Source: Anaerobium acetethylicum (GTDB lineage Bacteria; Bacillota; Clostridia; Lachnospirales; Lachnospiraceae). Taken from it: DNA of 64,000 nucleotides. The translations under genes and the position numbers were made by a program. The stretch is taken from positions 62,001 to 126,000 of the forward strand of contig NZ_FMKA01000009.1 in the NCBI RefSeq assembly GCF_900096945.1, given 5' to 3'. Position 1 is the stretch's first letter. Each line of letters starts with the position of its first letter. Below are positions 63,159 through 64,000 of this stretch, piece after piece. Below the pieces are notes generated by a model, which saw nothing but the letters and a program-made list of their open reading frames with translations, was not told the origin of the DNA and did no database searches.

Positions 63159-63301
63159 GTAACTGTTCAGAACCCCTGTTCCGCGAGATGTTTTTATGCT
63201 GGTTTTGCATGAAAACTCGAGTTCTGCATGCGCAAAATTGCTGGTTCTGCAATTTTTGTGCATCATATGTGACTATGAAGGACATAGTCCTGAATAGTTA
63301 C
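63159..63301 (+). mobile_element. Full-length MITE-like element (copy A, 143 bp) with 8-bp target duplication
   Basis: It begins GTAACTGTTCAGAA and ends TCCTGAATAGTTAC; these are inverted copies with 12 of 14 matches. It is flanked on both sides by the same 8 bases, AAAGCTGA (63151-63158 and 63302-63309). Inside are three hairpins: GTTTTTATGC/GCATGAAAAC, ATGCGCAAAATTGC with its near complement, and GTGACTAT-GA-AGGAC-ATA-GTCCT-GA-ATAGTTAC. There is no coding capacity. It would need a transposase supplied in trans. It lies 27 bp upstream of the Y-family polymerase start codon. Confidence 0.88.
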
Positions 63302-63328
63302 AAAGCTGAAATGTAATGGAGATAAAAA

Positions 63329-64000
63329 ATGGAACAGAATAATCACACCTATATCGCGATCGATCTCAAATCATTCTATGCCTCCGTCGAATGTCTGGAG
63401 CGGGGTCTTGACCCGCTGACCACAAATCTCGTGGTTGCAGATGCAAGCCGGACGGAAAAAACCATCTGCCTTGCAGTATCCCCGTCATTAAAAACCATTG
63501 GGATTTCAGGAAGAGCAAGGCTCTTCGAGGTGGTACAGAAAGTGAAAGAAGCGAATGCAGTCAGGAGCCGGAAAGCACCGAATCATTCCTTTACCGGCTC
63601 TTCTTATAATGATACGGAATTGAGAAAATCACCGGAACTGTCGCTGGATTACATTGCAGCACCGCCGAGAATGGCGAAATATATGGAATACAGTACACGG
63701 ATCTACAACATCTATCTGAAGTATGTGGCACCGGAGGATATCCACGTCTATTCCATCGACGAGGTGTTTATGGATGTGACACAATATCTGCAGACGGCGA
63801 ATTGTTCGGCAAAAGAATTTGCAGCGAAGATGATACGCGAGGTCTATCAGACGATTGGAATCACCGCTACAGCGGGAATAGGCACAAATCTCTACCTTTG
63901 CAAAATAGCCATGGATATCGTGGCGAAACACATACCTGCAGACAAAGACGGAGTGAGAATTGCCGAGCTGGATGAAATGTCATACAGGCGGATTCTTTGG
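63329..64000 (+). CDS. Y-family DNA polymerase / UmuC-like protein (3' end outside window)
   Basis: The first 224 residues of a translesion DNA polymerase-type protein; the frame is still open at the window end. The catalytic motifs of the UmuC/DinB fold are visible: AIDLKSFYASVECLERG (first metal Asp and the steric region) and VYSIDEVFMDVT (SxDE catalytic pair). TAGIGTNLYLCKIAMDIVAKH follows. The insertion after the first strand (SRKAPNHSFTGSSYNDTELR) resembles the UmuC-like branch of Firmicutes rather than compact DinB. The ATG at 63329 is preceded by ATGGAGAT. The MITE just upstream may have separated the gene from, or altered, its original SOS control; no LexA box is obvious in the short remaining leader. 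Confidence 0.9.
   Translation, partial: MEQNNHTYIAIDLKSFYASVECLERGLDPLTTNLVVADASRTEKTICLAVSPSLKTIGISGRARLFEVVQKVKEANAVRSRKAPNHSFTGSSYNDTELRKSPELSLDYIAAPPRMAKYMEYSTRIYNIYLKYVAPEDIHVYSIDEVFMDVTQYLQTANCSAKEFAAKMIREVYQTIGITATAGIGTNLYLCKIAMDIVAKHIPADKDGVRIAELDEMSYRRILW

Overview
The window looks like a chromosomal stretch from an anaerobic low/mid-GC Firmicute of the class Clostridia. Reasons: strong AGGAGG-type ribosome binding sites, a complete V-type ATPase operon in the clostridial/enterococcal gene order, an [FeFe]-hydrogenase maturation operon (HydE, HydG, HydF plus a TM1266-type regulator), a PTS locus controlled by a LicT/BglG antiterminator, and a bacterial ferredoxin. I cannot name the genus. 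No rRNA, tRNA, CRISPR array, intact insertion sequence or prophage is visible.

Layout. 1-14.7 kb is one long co-directional catabolic and salvage cluster. It holds the end of one and all of a second CUT1-type sugar ABC permease, two paralogous ADP-ribosylglycohydrolase-family proteins with extra C-terminal domains, a PfkB kinase with an altered active-site motif, a two-domain SIS isomerase/deglycase, a YjbQ/UPF0047 protein, a nucleoside hydrolase, a tandem two-domain nucleoside deoxyribosyltransferase, purine nucleoside phosphorylase, phosphopentomutase, adenine deaminase and a YczE-like membrane protein. Together these could import an N-glycosidic (ribosylated) compound, split it, and recover ribose phosphate and purine base; the true substrate is unknown. 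14.8-20.3 kb holds a split permease, a two-component system, thioredoxin, a small ferredoxin, a cupin and a Crp/Fnr regulator. 20.8-25.1 kb holds a truncated moaC remnant overlapping a chemoreceptor gene, then a DUF4153 membrane protein. 25.1-28.8 kb is a PTS locus (promoter, RAT/terminator, licT, EIIA, an HPr with Arg at position 46, a NagE-like EIICB). 29.0-36.0 kb has a DeoR regulator and an oligopeptide ABC operon (oppBCDFA). 36.1-45.0 kb is the V-ATPase operon, with a Na+-type ion-site signature in subunit K. 45.2-49.6 kb is the hydrogenase-maturation operon, preceded by a promoter, a 38-bp palindrome and a leader RNA that can be drawn as a three-stem fold competing with an intrinsic terminator. 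49.6-58.0 kb has a small membrane protein, an RluF-type pseudouridine synthase with a 13-unit pentapeptide repeat tail, a divergent LigA, a P2-type cation ATPase and MetA. 58.5-63.1 kb looks like an accessory or defence-like cluster: CoiA-like/zinc-finger protein, methyltransferase, 51-residue small protein, and a nuclease-DUF2075 helicase fusion. The window ends inside a Y-family DNA polymerase gene.

Two families of structured repeats lie between genes. The first is a MITE-like element, 143 bp when full length, with GTAACTGTTCAG-type terminal inverted repeats and three internal hairpins. One copy is flanked by a perfect 8-bp target duplication, and several truncated or related copies occur. 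The second is a roughly 130-nt four-hairpin module, present twice, each time immediately downstream of an intrinsic terminator, with paired compensatory changes. These repeats, the unexplained hydrogenase leader RNA and the ADP-ribosylglycohydrolase salvage cluster are the most interesting items.
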